Shown: positions 1-8,171 of the stretch, piece after piece
Position numbering within the stretch: the stretch's first letter is position 1
Layout of the letters: each line of letters begins with the position of its first letter
NCBI GenBank assembly: GCA_964645045.1
Contig: CAZXYZ010000003.1
Coordinates: forward strand, 128,767 to 192,766
Direction of reading: 5' to 3'
Length of the DNA stretch: 64,000 nucleotides
From: Anammoximicrobium sp964645045
GTDB lineage: Bacteria > Planctomycetota > Planctomycetia > Pirellulales > Pirellulaceae
Position numbers and translations under genes: made by a program
The notes under the pieces: generated by a model
What the model saw: the letters and a program-made list of their open reading frames with translations, nothing else
Databases searched by the model: none
Told to the model about the DNA's origin: nothing

Positions 1-1949
1 CTTCCCCCCAGCCCTTCGTCCAGGGACGCCAGCATCCGATTCCGATCGGCTGCGGACGCCGCGGAGTTCAGCAACCGGCCGCAGTCGGCCAGCGAATCCG
101 CGCTGGCCTCCATCGCGCACCGCTGCATCAGCCGCGTAAGGATCACGTCACGGACCAGCGGCCGTTGCCAGCCGTCGGGCGAGGCCAACCGGGCCAAGAT
201 CTGCGGGCGATGGCGGTCGGCCTTGGCTTCCACGGCCCACCACAGCAGCAGCGGGATGAAGGGATCTTCCAAGTCCTCGTTTCGCTGGGCCAACTGCCAC
301 ACAATCGCCAGTGCGTCGTCGGCCGGCAGTCGCTTGGCGCTGGTCGCCAACTGCGACCTCACGACGGGACTGGGCTCCTCGCGAGCCAGTTCCAGCAGAC
401 GGTTGCCGATCTCGGCCGGGATCTGGCGGCGGTCGCCCAGGAAACGCACGCTCCAGTAGCGCACCGCCGGGCTGCGGTGGCCCAACAACCGCGCGGCAAC
501 CGTGTCGTTCCAGCCGCCGCTGACGTACAGCGCCCACAAGGCCTGCAAGGCGACGCGATCGTCGCCGGACTCCAAAGCGATCGTCTGCAACCGCGGCAGC
601 ACCGCCGCGTCCCGCCGCTCGGCCAACAGCCGGCGCGCCCGCTGGACGTGCCAGTCATTCGTGTCAGCCAGACGGTCCACCAGTTGATCGCTGGTCAGTT
701 GGTTCAGGTCCACGTGCGCCGCGGGCTTGGCGCCGCGGGCTTGAATTCGGTACACGCGGCCGTTGCTCCGGTCCCAATCGGCGTCGGGATCCGGATGGGC
801 CGTCCGGCGGTCGTAGAAGTCGGGGATGTACACCGCGCCGTCCGGTCCCACGCACAGATCGACCATCGCCGACCAGGTGTCGTTGGCGATCAGCAGTTCG
901 CCTTCGCGCCGCGAGCGGAACGTCGAACCCGTCGGGAAGAAGCGGTGCCAGTGGACTTCGTGCGACAGCAGATTCGTGGCGATGTACGCGCCGCGGAATT
1001 CGGCCGGAAAGGTGTCGCCCAGGTAGATCGTCCCGCCGCACGTCACGTGGCCGCCGCGATAGTTCTCGTGCGGCACGAACTGCAAGTAGCCCAAGGCATA
1101 GGGATTGTGCAGTCCACCATGCTTGTCGAATTGTTTGTGGTAGTAGGCGCCTTGGACCGCGTGCCAGGCCGGCCGGCTGCCGTTGGAACTGTAGAACAGC
1201 TGTCCGTCCGCGTCGAACGTCAACCCGAAGCAGTTCCCGCCGCCCTCGCAAAACAACTCAAACTCGTGCCTGACCGGATGGTATCGCCAGACGCCTTGCT
1301 GGAACTCGATGCCGCGGATCTGGCACGTGGTCGTGCTGCCGTTCAGGCCATACAGCCAGCCGTCCGGGCCCCAGGTCAAATGGTTGGCCATCGCCTGGGC
1401 GTCTTCCATGCCGAAACCGGCCAGCAGCACTTCGGGGTCGCCGTCCGGAACGTCGTCGCGGTTGCGGTCGGGATAGAACAGCAGGTAGGGAGGCTGCAGG
1501 ACGTACACGCCGCCGTAGCCGAACTCCAAACCCGTACACAGATTCAGATCGCTGACGAAGTCATGGCACCGGTCGGCGCGTCCGTCGCGGTCAGTGTCCT
1601 CGAGGATGGTCAGCCGGTCGGCGCCTTGCGGGCCGCGGGGCGGCGGTTCGGGGATGCGGTCGTAGATCGTGCGGGAGTAGCGGTCCACCTCGACCCGCGT
1701 CAGCCCGGCCGGGTTGGGATACTGCAAGTACTGGATCACCCACAACCGCCCGCGGTCGTCGAACTTCACCAGGGTACACTGCCGCACCTGCGGCTCGCTG
1801 GCGAACAGGGTGACTTCAAAGCCGTCCGTCGTCCGCATCGGACGGCAGGCGCCGTCCGGCGGATAACCTTGGCCCCACGCCGCCGGGCCCATCCCGCCGG
1901 CAGCGGTGAACAGCATCGCCGTGATTGCCAGAATAAGTGGACGAGTCAT
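1..1949 (-). CDS. PVC-type membrane-bound dehydrogenase (beta-propeller, HEAT-like), C-terminus outside window
   Basis: Reading from the ATG at 1949 the frame stays open to the window edge (about 649 residues), so the C-terminus is missing. The protein opens with a signal peptide (MTRPLILAITAMLF...) and a region typical of the planctomycete/verrucomicrobial membrane-bound dehydrogenase family: repeated Asp-rich loops such as ILEDTDRDGRADR and YPDRNRDDVPDG, the blade motif LTWGPDGWLYGLNG, and VDLCVGPDGAVYIPDFYD near residue 380. After about residue 420 it becomes helical and HEAT-like (RRLLAERRDAAVLPRLQ). Relatives end in a CxxCH haem c domain, which would lie off the left edge. The complete relative at 33887-36373 has the same order of domains. 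Role is inferred from the family: periplasmic or surface oxidation of sugars or similar substrates with electron transfer to cytochrome c; the substrate is unknown. Confidence 0.85.
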   Translation of the reverse strand, partial: MTRPLILAITAMLFTAAGGMGPAAWGQGYPPDGACRPMRTTDGFEVTLFASEPQVRQCTLVKFDDRGRLWVIQYLQYPNPAGLTRVEVDRYSRTIYDRIPEPPPRGPQGADRLTILEDTDRDGRADRCHDFVSDLNLCTGLEFGYGGVYVLQPPYLLFYPDRNRDDVPDGDPEVLLAGFGMEDAQAMANHLTWGPDGWLYGLNGSTTTCQIRGIEFQQGVWRYHPVRHEFELFCEGGGNCFGLTFDADGQLFYSSNGSRPAWHAVQGAYYHKQFDKHGGLHNPYALGYLQFVPHENYRGGHVTCGGTIYLGDTFPAEFRGAYIATNLLSHEVHWHRFFPTGSTFRSRREGELLIANDTWSAMVDLCVGPDGAVYIPDFYDRRTAHPDPDADWDRSNGRVYRIQARGAKPAAHVDLNQLTSDQLVDRLADTNDWHVQRARRLLAERRDAAVLPRLQTIALESGDDRVALQALWALYVSGGWNDTVAARLLGHRSPAVRYWSVRFLGDRRQIPAEIGNRLLELAREEPSPVVRSQLATSAKRLPADDALAIVWQLAQRNEDLEDPFIPLLLWWAVEAKADRHRPQILARLASPDGWQRPLVRDVILTRLMQRCAMEASADSLADCGRLLNSAASAADRNRMLASLDEGLGG

Positions 1950-2009
1950 CGTTCCGGACTTCCCATCTCCAGCGAAGTGCGTCAATTACGGCCGTGCCGG
2001 GCGCGCCTT

Positions 2010-2160
2010 TTCCAAGTTCAACCGTGCGGCGCTGCTGCCGGCCCACGTTCCGTCTCCACAGGGGCAACTGCGGCGGATGCGGTCCCGCACGGCGTTCAAC
2101 TTGGCGTTGGTTCGCGGCGAGCTGACCCCGGCCAGCCGTTGCTGAGGCAACGCCGATCCG
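2010..2160 (-). pseudogene. REP-associated tyrosine transposase (RAYT) C-terminal remnant, copy A
   Basis: The minus strand encodes a decayed version of the RAYT C-terminal segment: ...NAKLNAVRDRIRRSCPCGDGTW followed by AGSSAARLNLEKA. In intact Y1/RAYT transposases this part reads roughly ELxxIRxxxxRGxPFGxExW...LGLESTLRPRGRPRK. No catalytic HUH or Tyr region is present. The same tail occurs at 24346-24560 and, more decayed, at 3118-3187, each time next to the same partners, so it travelled as part of a larger duplicated block and not as an independent insertion. Confidence 0.6.
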
Positions 2161-2475
2161 AACGGGTGGACTGGGAAACCTCCAAACACCCACGAATTCT
2201 ACCACATCGAATGAAATGGGGCTGGCGGGGGAAAACGGCTTGGCGCGGAAAGCTGGGCGGCGAACGGATCGTCAAGCTGCGTCACTGCGGATCGCCGTTG
2301 ACAGGGAGTCGCACCCGCAGCACCGCCGGCTCAGGCGTCCAGACGGCCTTCATGGGCTGTCACGGGAAGATTTTCAGGACGTGGCGGCCATCAAAAGGCT
2401 GGTCGACGGCCACGGTCGGCCAGCGTACAATTCATCCGGGAGCGAACGGTGAACCCGGGCTGATGCAGGGATCCA

Positions 2476-2888
2476 ATGTTGCTGGGAATCAAGCCAACCG
2501 TCGATTTCGTGTTCAAGAAGGTCTTCGGCAGTCCGGACAACATCCCCGTTCTGATCGGGCTGCTGAACGCCATCCTGAAGTTCGCTCATCCGATCGTCCA
2601 CGTCAAGTATCTGTGGTCGAGGCGATCGCAGCCAAAACGGAGGATCGGATGATGTACGACCAGCGATTGAAGGCCCAGCGAGATTATCAGTGGGGATTGG
2701 ACAGCGCGCGGGAAGAAGGCCTGGAAGAAGGCATGGCAAAGGGCGAGGCGGTAGGGAAGATCCAAGTACTCTAAGAGTTGCTCGGCGGACAGCCGATTCC
2801 CACCGCAAGTCTGCGCGAACGAACGATCAGCGAGCTGTCCACGATGCTGGCAAATCTGCAACAGCGTTTGCGGTCGCGCGAATCCTAA
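2476..2888 (+). pseudogene. Rpn/PD-(D/E)XK_2-family nuclease, internally deleted pseudogene, copy A
   Basis: The ATG at 2476 starts the characteristic N-terminus of the recombination-promoting nuclease / putative transposase family (PDDEXK_2): GIKPTVDFVFKKVFGSPDN. After about 40 residues the catalytic core is missing. The sequence jumps, with a frame change and a stop at 2650-2652, to the family C-terminus (AKTEDRMMYDQRLKAQRDY, then an E/G/K-rich helix and a short TISELSTMLANLQQRL tail). A further TAA at 2773-2775 interrupts the tail; the second copy at 24703 has CAA there. Family members are about 300 residues, so roughly 180-200 are lost. The copy at 24703 carries the same deletion junction, so the decay preceded the duplication. 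Confidence 0.8.
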
Positions 2889-3117
2889 CCGGGTGGCGTT
2901 CGACAGGGATCGTCCGGAATCACCTGGTAGGCGTCCGGAAGAAGGAAGCGAGACTCTTTTCTTGATCTCGGTCGTGGACGGCGGTGCTTTCCCAGTTCAG
3001 CTGTCGGATCGCTCACGAAATCAGTTCCGCGTGAGCAGGCCCAGCCGATGATCGCCAGCCCATGGTTTGGGCCGAACAAACCGGGGCTAGCGCCCAGCGA
3101 CTGATTCCGTTTTGCGG

Positions 3118-3187
3118 TGGTTCTATCGGGAACGTTGCTGCGGCGCTGCAACTGGCCCACCTCTCGTCTCCGAAGGGGCAGATGCGG
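3118..3187 (-). pseudogene. RAYT transposase tail remnant, third copy
   Basis: On the minus strand a short stretch reads ICRICPFGDERWASCSAAA, a recognisable relic of the same RAYT C-terminal motif seen at 2010-2160 and 24346-24560. It abuts the truncated histidine-kinase fragment at 3188, so the break that removed the kinase N-terminus lies at or near this junction. Confidence 0.5.
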
Positions 3188-3632
3188 CAGATCTCGGCGG
3201 AACTCCGGCCAGGCGTGTTGGATAAGCTGGGGCTGGTCGCGGGCGTCGAGTGGCAGGCCCGCGAGATCGAAGCACGGAGCGAACTGGCGGTCCAGGTCGA
3301 AGCGGACCACGTCCCTGAAGGCCTGCCGGAAATCGTGGCCGTGACTCTGTTCCGCATCGCCCAGGAGGCCCTGACGAACGTGCTGCGGGACGCCCGGGCG
3401 CACGTCGTCGAGGTCCCCCTGCGCACGGCGGCCGCAGGGACCGAACTGGAAATCCGCGACGACGGGGCGGGCATCGCGCCGGACGTGGTGGAGCGCGGGG
3501 ACGCACTGGGAATCATCGGCATGCGCGAACGGGCCGTGCTGGTCAACGGGCGGCTATCGATCACCGGCGGGCCCGGAGAGGGGACATCCGTCCGCGTCTG
3601 GGTGCCGGCATCTGGGGGAGCGGAGGAAGACC
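3188..3632 (+). pseudogene. NarX-like histidine kinase, C-terminal fragment
   Basis: The frame encodes ISAELRPGVLDKLGLVAGVE, then the N box RIAQEALTNVLRDA, the G1 box DDGAGI and the G2 region GIIGMRERA. This is the end of the dimerisation (HisKA_3) domain plus a HATPase_c domain of the NarX/DegS type. The phosphoacceptor-His helix, the sensor part and any membrane segments are absent. The left junction is the RAYT remnant at about 3187. The frame runs into the response regulator without a proper stop, which suggests that the 3' end is also damaged. It was presumably co-transcribed with the regulator at 3633. Fragment and partner both look dead. A second fragment of a related kinase lies at 25453. 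Confidence 0.75.
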
Positions 3633-4293
3633 ATGCGGATTTTGCTGGCCGAGGACCATGCCATGCGGCGTTCCGGACTGCGGCGGATCATCGCCGACGC
3701 GTTTCCCGAGGCGCAGATCGCCGAAGTGAGTTCCTGCGAAGAGTTACTGGACTGCGTCCGGGAGTCGGACTGGTCCGTCCTGGTGCTCAACGTCGCGCTG
3801 GGCGAGCGGAACAGCCTGGACCTGGTCCCCGAACTCCGCGCGTTGCGGCGACAGCTGCCGATCGTCGTGCTGAGCATGTACAAGGAGCGTCCGTTCGTGA
3901 TCCGGGCAATGCGGGCCGGCGTCGCGGGCTACGTCACCAAGGACCGCGCCCCCGGGGAACTGCTGGAGGCCATCCGCGCCGTCTTGCAGCACAAACGCTA
4001 CCTCAGCGAATCGGTCGCCTCGCAGAGCGCCGAATACGTGGCCCTCGGCGGCTCGGGCTCCGAAACGCCGCACGAGTTGCTGTCGGCCCGCGAGTACGAA
4101 GTCTTCCTGGCGCTGGCCGAGGCGCAATCCGTTTCCGCGCGAGGCGCAATCCGTTTCCGCGATCGCCGCGCGGCTGGACTTGAGCGTCAAGACCATCAGC
4201 ACCTACCGCACGCGGATCCTGGAGAAGCTGGGCCTGACCTCCAACGCCCAACTCATCCGCTACGCCCTGGAGCACGGATTAGTCCATCCGTGA
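3633..4293 (+). pseudogene. NarL/FixJ-type response regulator broken by a 22-bp tandem duplication
   Basis: The ATG at 3633 opens a receiver domain (MRILLAEDHAMRRSGLRRI) with the conserved Lys in VTKDRAPGEL, followed by a LuxR-type helix-turn-helix. Two defects are visible. First, the normal phosphoacceptor Asp is Asn (SVLVLNVALGE; relatives have VLLDxxLP). Second, a 22-bp unit at 4119-4140 is repeated at 4141-4162 (21 of 22 bases identical), which shifts the frame inside the helix-turn-helix. Removing one copy restores IAARLDLSVKTISTYRTRIL and a stop at 4291-4293. The protein therefore cannot be phosphorylated normally and, as read, has no DNA-binding domain. A consensus error at the tandem repeat is possible, but the Asn replacement is independent of it. 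Confidence 0.85.
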
Positions 4294-4467
4294 TCAACGC
4301 CCCGGCTCTTCTCGCCGATAGATCGCTTGCTCGGTCACAATGGCATCCATCGGGAAGTCGCTACCTCCCATCGGCACCGCGTGCAGCAGTTGCCAAGCGA
4401 AAGCGATCGCAATCTTGGGTGCTCCCGGGGCTGATCTCGCGAGCAGCCGGTCGTAATAGCCTTCGTT
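4294..4467 (-). pseudogene. 5-formyltetrahydrofolate cyclo-ligase C-terminal fragment
   Basis: The minus strand encodes EGYYDRLLARS...KIAIAFAWQLL...FPMDAIVTEQAIY and a stop at 4294-4296. This matches the conserved end of 5-formyl-THF cyclo-ligase (GGGYYDRxL, IALAF, LDxIVTExxI). The N-terminal two thirds with the substrate- and ATP-binding residues is absent upstream. The piece is wedged between the end of the broken response regulator and the cytochrome gene. It is a relic, not a gene. Confidence 0.6.
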
Positions 4468-4509
4468 ACGAATGATCGCTCGCGTGCGGCCGGAAGATGT
4501 TGCTCCCGA

Positions 4510-5001
4510 TCAAAGTTCCGAGACTTTCTTGGCCGCCGCGTCGCCGGTCTCCTGTTCCCAGTACTGGGATACCGGCACAAAGGGGACCTTCTCCGTCACG
4601 TGGCAGGAGATACAGCCCGTCGTGAACGTCTTGAAGGCCGAAAGCGTGTCGCGGTTCGACTCGAGAGCCTCTTGCATCGGCGGATAAGAGTTCTGCAAGA
4701 ACAGGTCCAAGGACGGCTTGCGTTTCGGCCGCCGTTCGACGCCGAGCTTCATGGCCAACGCGATCTTCTCCAGTTGGTAACGGGCGAAGTCTCTGTTGTT
4801 GGACGTGATCGCCTCGTACAACTGCCGGTGCCGATACCCGACCTCCCACATCACGACATCGTTGCCCCGGAGGTGTGCGGCAACTTGCTCCAATCGCTGA
4901 TGCTCGTCCCCTTGCAGCCACGGATGGTCCGGTGCATGCCGGTTGCATGACGGAAACAGGACTGCGACCGACAGGAGAAGGGCTGTTAAGCTCCGCTTCA
5001 C
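4510..5001 (-). CDS. Cytochrome c-like lipoprotein next to NO reductase
   Basis: I chose the GTG at 5001 (VKRSLTALLLSVAVLFPSC) because an AAGGA lies 8 nt upstream and the start leads directly into a lipoprotein signal peptide with lipobox LFPSC. The mature part is helical and carries one haem c motif, CISCH, near the C-terminus. This organisation resembles small cytochrome c'-like or cytochrome-552-like electron carriers. The gene lies 100 bp downstream of norB on the same strand and is probably in its operon. The likely job is membrane-anchored electron transfer or NO binding; this is inferred from the context. It has 163 residues. Confidence 0.75.
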   Translation of the reverse strand: MKRSLTALLLSVAVLFPSCNRHAPDHPWLQGDEHQRLEQVAAHLRGNDVVMWEVGYRHRQLYEAITSNNRDFARYQLEKIALAMKLGVERRPKRKPSLDLFLQNSYPPMQEALESNRDTLSAFKTFTTGCISCHVTEKVPFVPVSQYWEQETGDAAAKKVSEL

Positions 5002-5101
5002 GGGAGTTGTCCTTGTCGGGGGACGCAACCGAACGCGGCTGCAACCCCCCGTGAAAAAACGGTTCTGTGGAGAGCCGGTTAGAACACTTCCGACGGCGTG
5101 C

Positions 5102-7378
5102 TCAGAGGTCGACGTTCAGCCGCTCCCAGACGGACTCCTCCGGAGCGATTTCCTGCGCCTTGAGGTGCGGGAACGTCCGGAACAGGAACCAGACCAAGGG
5201 CACTACGCCCAGGACGATGATCACCGTGTCGGGGATCATCCGCCATTGGCCCAGCAGGGCCACGATCGGCCTCTCGAAGAACGAGGCGTCGCGGGCGACC
5301 CACAAGCCTTCGGCATAGCTGCTCCAGGCCTGGGCGATGCCCACAGGGAACAGCGTCAGCAGCGTCAGCGCCAACAGGCCGCCGTTGAGCCCCCAGAAGG
5401 AAACGGCCAGCAGCCGGTCGTTCCAGTGCTCGCGCTTGACCAGGCCGCGCCAGGAGAACAGCAGCAGCGAAATCGACAACATGCCGTACACGCCGAACAA
5501 CGCCCCGTGGCCGTGATTCACGGTGAGATACGTCCCGTGCTCGAAGTAGTTCACGATCGGCAGGTTGATCAAGAACCCGAACACGCCTGCGCCCAGGAAG
5601 TTCCAGAACGAACTGGCGACCAGAAAGTACATCGGCCAGCGGTAGGAAAACTCGCGGCCCTCGGCGCGGATCGATTTGTATTCCAGCAGCCCCCGGACGA
5701 CCAGCCCGAACAAGGGCACCGGCTCGATCGACGAAAACACGGCCCCGATGGCCAGCCACATCGACGAGCCGCCGTACCAGAAGTAATGGTGCGCGGTCCC
5801 CAGAATTCCACTCAGGAAGACCAGGGCGGCCGTGAAGTACGCCACCCGCAGCGCGGCCTTGGCCGAGACCAGGCCCATCGCCACCATCAACACGGCGATC
5901 ACCGCTGCGCCGAAGAACTCGAAAATGCTCTCGACCCAGATATGCACCACGAACCAGCGCCAGTAGTCGGCCACCGTGATGTGCGACCCGCGGCCGTACA
6001 GCAACCCAAAGGCAAAAAAGAACACGACCAGAATCGCGGAGAACACATAATAGGTGACCAGGGCCCTGAAGTGCGGGTCCTTGGCCCGCGGGCTGTTCAG
6101 CCCTACCGCCCGGTACACGATCACCAGCCAGAACACCAGCCCGGTCAACAGCAGGATCTGCCAGAACCGGCCCAACTCCAGGTACTCCCAGCCCTGATGG
6201 CCGAACCAGAACCAGAGTTCGCCCAACCCGCCGTAGATGCCGATGACTTCCCCGGTCAGGCTGCCCACCGCCACCAGCAGGATCGCCGCGAACAGCAATT
6301 GCACCAGCACGCCCTGCCCCCCGGGCTCGCGCCCACCGACGATCGGCGCCAGGTAGATCGCCGAGGCCACCCAGGTGGTGGCGATCCAGAAAATGGCCAG
6401 CTGCAAGTGCCAGGATTTGGCCCAGCTGTACGGAATCAGCTTGCCGACAAAATCCAGATAGAACGTCCCCGGATGCACCGTGTAATGGGCCAGCAGACCG
6501 CCGAAGCAGGTCTGGACCAGGAACAGCAGGATCACGACGAGGAAGAACTTGGCCGCCTTGAGCTGGCTCGACGTCAGCGGCGCATCGATCAATTTCTGGG
6601 CCAACGCCACGCCCTTGGCTTCCCCATACCAAAGCTTATCGCGATGCACCCAGAAGATGAACAGACCCAAGGTGATGAACAGCGAGATCACACCGCCGAG
6701 CGACCAGATGTAGGTCTCCGCCGTCGGTACATTGCCGACGTCGCGGTCCGGCGGCCAGTTGTTGGTATAGCTGTAGTCCTTGTCCGGGCGGTTGGTCGAT
6801 GCGACCCAAGCGGTCCAGAAAAAGAACCGCCCCGCCTGCTGACGCTCCTCGGCTGTCGGGACGGTCTTGGGCAGAAACCCGTACGTCGTGTCGCCTTCGC
6901 CAAACGTTTTTTCCCAGAACGCCAGGGTGTCGTTCAACGCCTTGACCTGCCCTGCGCTCAGCGCCAGCTTGTCGCCGGCGGCGTCGTAACGGTTCGTCTT
7001 GATCTCGCGCCGCGTCCGCAGTTCGATCAATTCCCGATCCTCGCCGGCCAGTTCTCCGAAGGGGCGTTGAAACGCTTCCTGCGACAAGTGTTCGCGGACG
7101 GCCTCGCTCATTCGGTGCAGCGTCACGGCCGAGAATTCCATGCCTCGCTGGGACCCGTGGCCCCACACGCTGCCGTGGTCCATCAAGCCGTACCGCTGAT
7201 ACACGTCCTGGCCGGCGAAAATGTCCGCCTTGGTAAACAGCGCGGCGCCGTCGGGCCCGGCGACCGTGCCTGGATAAGGCGGCGCCTCTTGGTTGGCAAA
7301 GTGGCCCCCGACGATCAGACCTCCCAAAGCCACAATGAAACTCAGGATCGCCGCCCATTTCAGACGTTCGATGGACAT
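5102..7378 (-). CDS. norB: Quinol-dependent nitric oxide reductase (qNOR)
   Basis: This enzyme reduces 2 NO to N2O at a haem b3/FeB centre in the inner membrane, using quinol. The protein has 758 residues, the length expected for single-subunit qNOR, with an N-terminal extension that replaces NorC (TM helix, then a soluble domain with DHGSVWGHGSQRGMEFSA) followed by a 12-helix core. Likely metal and haem ligands are visible: His in SWHLQLAIFWI, His and Glu in VVHIWVESIFEFF, the His pair in GTAHHYFWYG and His in VNHGHGALFG. The Glu in the FeB helix argues for NO reductase over oxygen reductase. The ATG at 7378 has AAAGGAG about 6 nt upstream. An Rrf2 regulator lies 200 bp upstream on the same strand, and a cytochrome lipoprotein follows, giving an NO-detoxification operon. 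Confidence 0.95.
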   Translation of the reverse strand: MSIERLKWAAILSFIVALGGLIVGGHFANQEAPPYPGTVAGPDGAALFTKADIFAGQDVYQRYGLMDHGSVWGHGSQRGMEFSAVTLHRMSEAVREHLSQEAFQRPFGELAGEDRELIELRTRREIKTNRYDAAGDKLALSAGQVKALNDTLAFWEKTFGEGDTTYGFLPKTVPTAEERQQAGRFFFWTAWVASTNRPDKDYSYTNNWPPDRDVGNVPTAETYIWSLGGVISLFITLGLFIFWVHRDKLWYGEAKGVALAQKLIDAPLTSSQLKAAKFFLVVILLFLVQTCFGGLLAHYTVHPGTFYLDFVGKLIPYSWAKSWHLQLAIFWIATTWVASAIYLAPIVGGREPGGQGVLVQLLFAAILLVAVGSLTGEVIGIYGGLGELWFWFGHQGWEYLELGRFWQILLLTGLVFWLVIVYRAVGLNSPRAKDPHFRALVTYYVFSAILVVFFFAFGLLYGRGSHITVADYWRWFVVHIWVESIFEFFGAAVIAVLMVAMGLVSAKAALRVAYFTAALVFLSGILGTAHHYFWYGGSSMWLAIGAVFSSIEPVPLFGLVVRGLLEYKSIRAEGREFSYRWPMYFLVASSFWNFLGAGVFGFLINLPIVNYFEHGTYLTVNHGHGALFGVYGMLSISLLLFSWRGLVKREHWNDRLLAVSFWGLNGGLLALTLLTLFPVGIAQAWSSYAEGLWVARDASFFERPIVALLGQWRMIPDTVIIVLGVVPLVWFLFRTFPHLKAQEIAPEESVWERLNVDL

Positions 7379-7578
7379 CTGCCGCTCCTTTCTTACGATC
7401 GTGGTATCGAAGCACAATGCCTGTAGCCGCGTTCGCCTGAGCGCAGCACGCATCAACCAATTCCACCCGCATTCTGGCGAACGCGGCGACGATTCCGCAC
7501 GATCCCAGCCTCTGCATCGCGAGGATGCCAGGGCAGGGTCGTTCTTTCCGTTCGATTCTGCAAATCGCTTCGCCTTCG

Positions 7579-8028
7579 CTAACCGGATCCCCGCCGCTTG
7601 CCGCGCGCCGACGGGGCACACAACGGCGCCATGGCGCCGGGCTTGTCAAGCACCCCCGCCACCGAGACCCGCGAAAACGCGGCCTCCAACATCGCGTAAG
7701 TCTTGTCCAACTCTTCGTGCAGCGGGCACAGGCTGCGGTGTGACCCCAAGCCCAGCGGACACGTTTCGATCCGCTCGATGCCGCCCGTGGCGTTGACCGC
7801 ATCCAGAATCGTGATCTCGGCGGGCGGCCGCGTCAGCACATAGCCGCCTTTGGGGCCCGACTGGGAACGAACCAGCCCCGCTTTGGCCAGATCTTGAAGC
7901 ACTTTGTGAAGATAACGCCGTGGCACCCGCGTCGCCTCGGCCAATTGGTCCGCCGACTGGAACGCATCCGGATCGCGTCCCAGCCAGACCACGGCGCGCA
8001 GCGCGTACTCGGCGGTTTTCGGCAACAT
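7579..8028 (-). CDS. Rrf2-family transcriptional regulator (NsrR-like position)
   Basis: The start at 8028 (MLPKTAEYALRAVVWL) coincides with the canonical Rrf2 N-terminus; longer in-frame starts up to 8091 would read through the upstream promoter. The winged helix includes ATRVPRRYLHKVLQDLAKAGL and the wing SGPKGGYVLTR. The cluster region has two cysteines (C90 and C101, ETCPLG...SLCPLH), whereas NsrR and IscR have three, so cluster ligation would need another residue, perhaps the Cys in APLCAP. Placed upstream of norB and next to a symmetric promoter, it is likely an NO- or Fe-S-responsive repressor of this island. A second member lies at 22073. Confidence 0.85.
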   Translation of the reverse strand: MLPKTAEYALRAVVWLGRDPDAFQSADQLAEATRVPRRYLHKVLQDLAKAGLVRSQSGPKGGYVLTRPPAEITILDAVNATGGIERIETCPLGLGSHRSLCPLHEELDKTYAMLEAAFSRVSVAGVLDKPGAMAPLCAPSARGKRRGSG

Positions 8029-8068
8029 CGCAGTCAGGCCCACACTTGCCTCAAGGGAAACTGCCAAC

Positions 8069-8106
8069 ATTCTACACATTGACATGAACAATGCAAGAGA
8101 TAAGAT
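8069..8106. promoter_or_regulatory. Symmetric divergent promoter between the Rrf2 gene and the propeller pseudogene
   Basis: On the plus strand TTGACA (8079-8084) is followed 16 bp later by TAAGAT (8101-8106). On the minus strand TTGCAT (8096-8091) is followed 16 bp later by TAGAAT (8074-8069). The overlapping core ATTGACATGAACAAT has inverted CATTG/CAATG ends. A near copy sits at 11384-11421, and a partial one at 10474-10497. The shared sequence suggests a common operator, plausibly for the adjacent Rrf2 regulator. Confidence 0.5.
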
Positions 8107-8171
8107 TGCGCTGCGTGGGAGAGCAATGAACGAATCGCGGACACGCTCGTTCCCGCAAGGAGACCGAACTC

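Noticed and set aside
165..2774. 869-residue open frame on the plus strand over the left end
   Set aside because: It is antisense to the propeller dehydrogenase and passes through several relics; composition (His/Gln/Arg/Val rich) is that of a GC-rich shadow frame.
3062..4183. A single 373-residue kinase protein
   Set aside because: Only the middle part is kinase-like; both ends are read-through into a transposase relic and an out-of-frame response regulator.
4943..7426. 827-residue open frame on the plus strand
   Set aside because: Antisense of norB; low-complexity Gln/Arg/Pro sequence with no domain.
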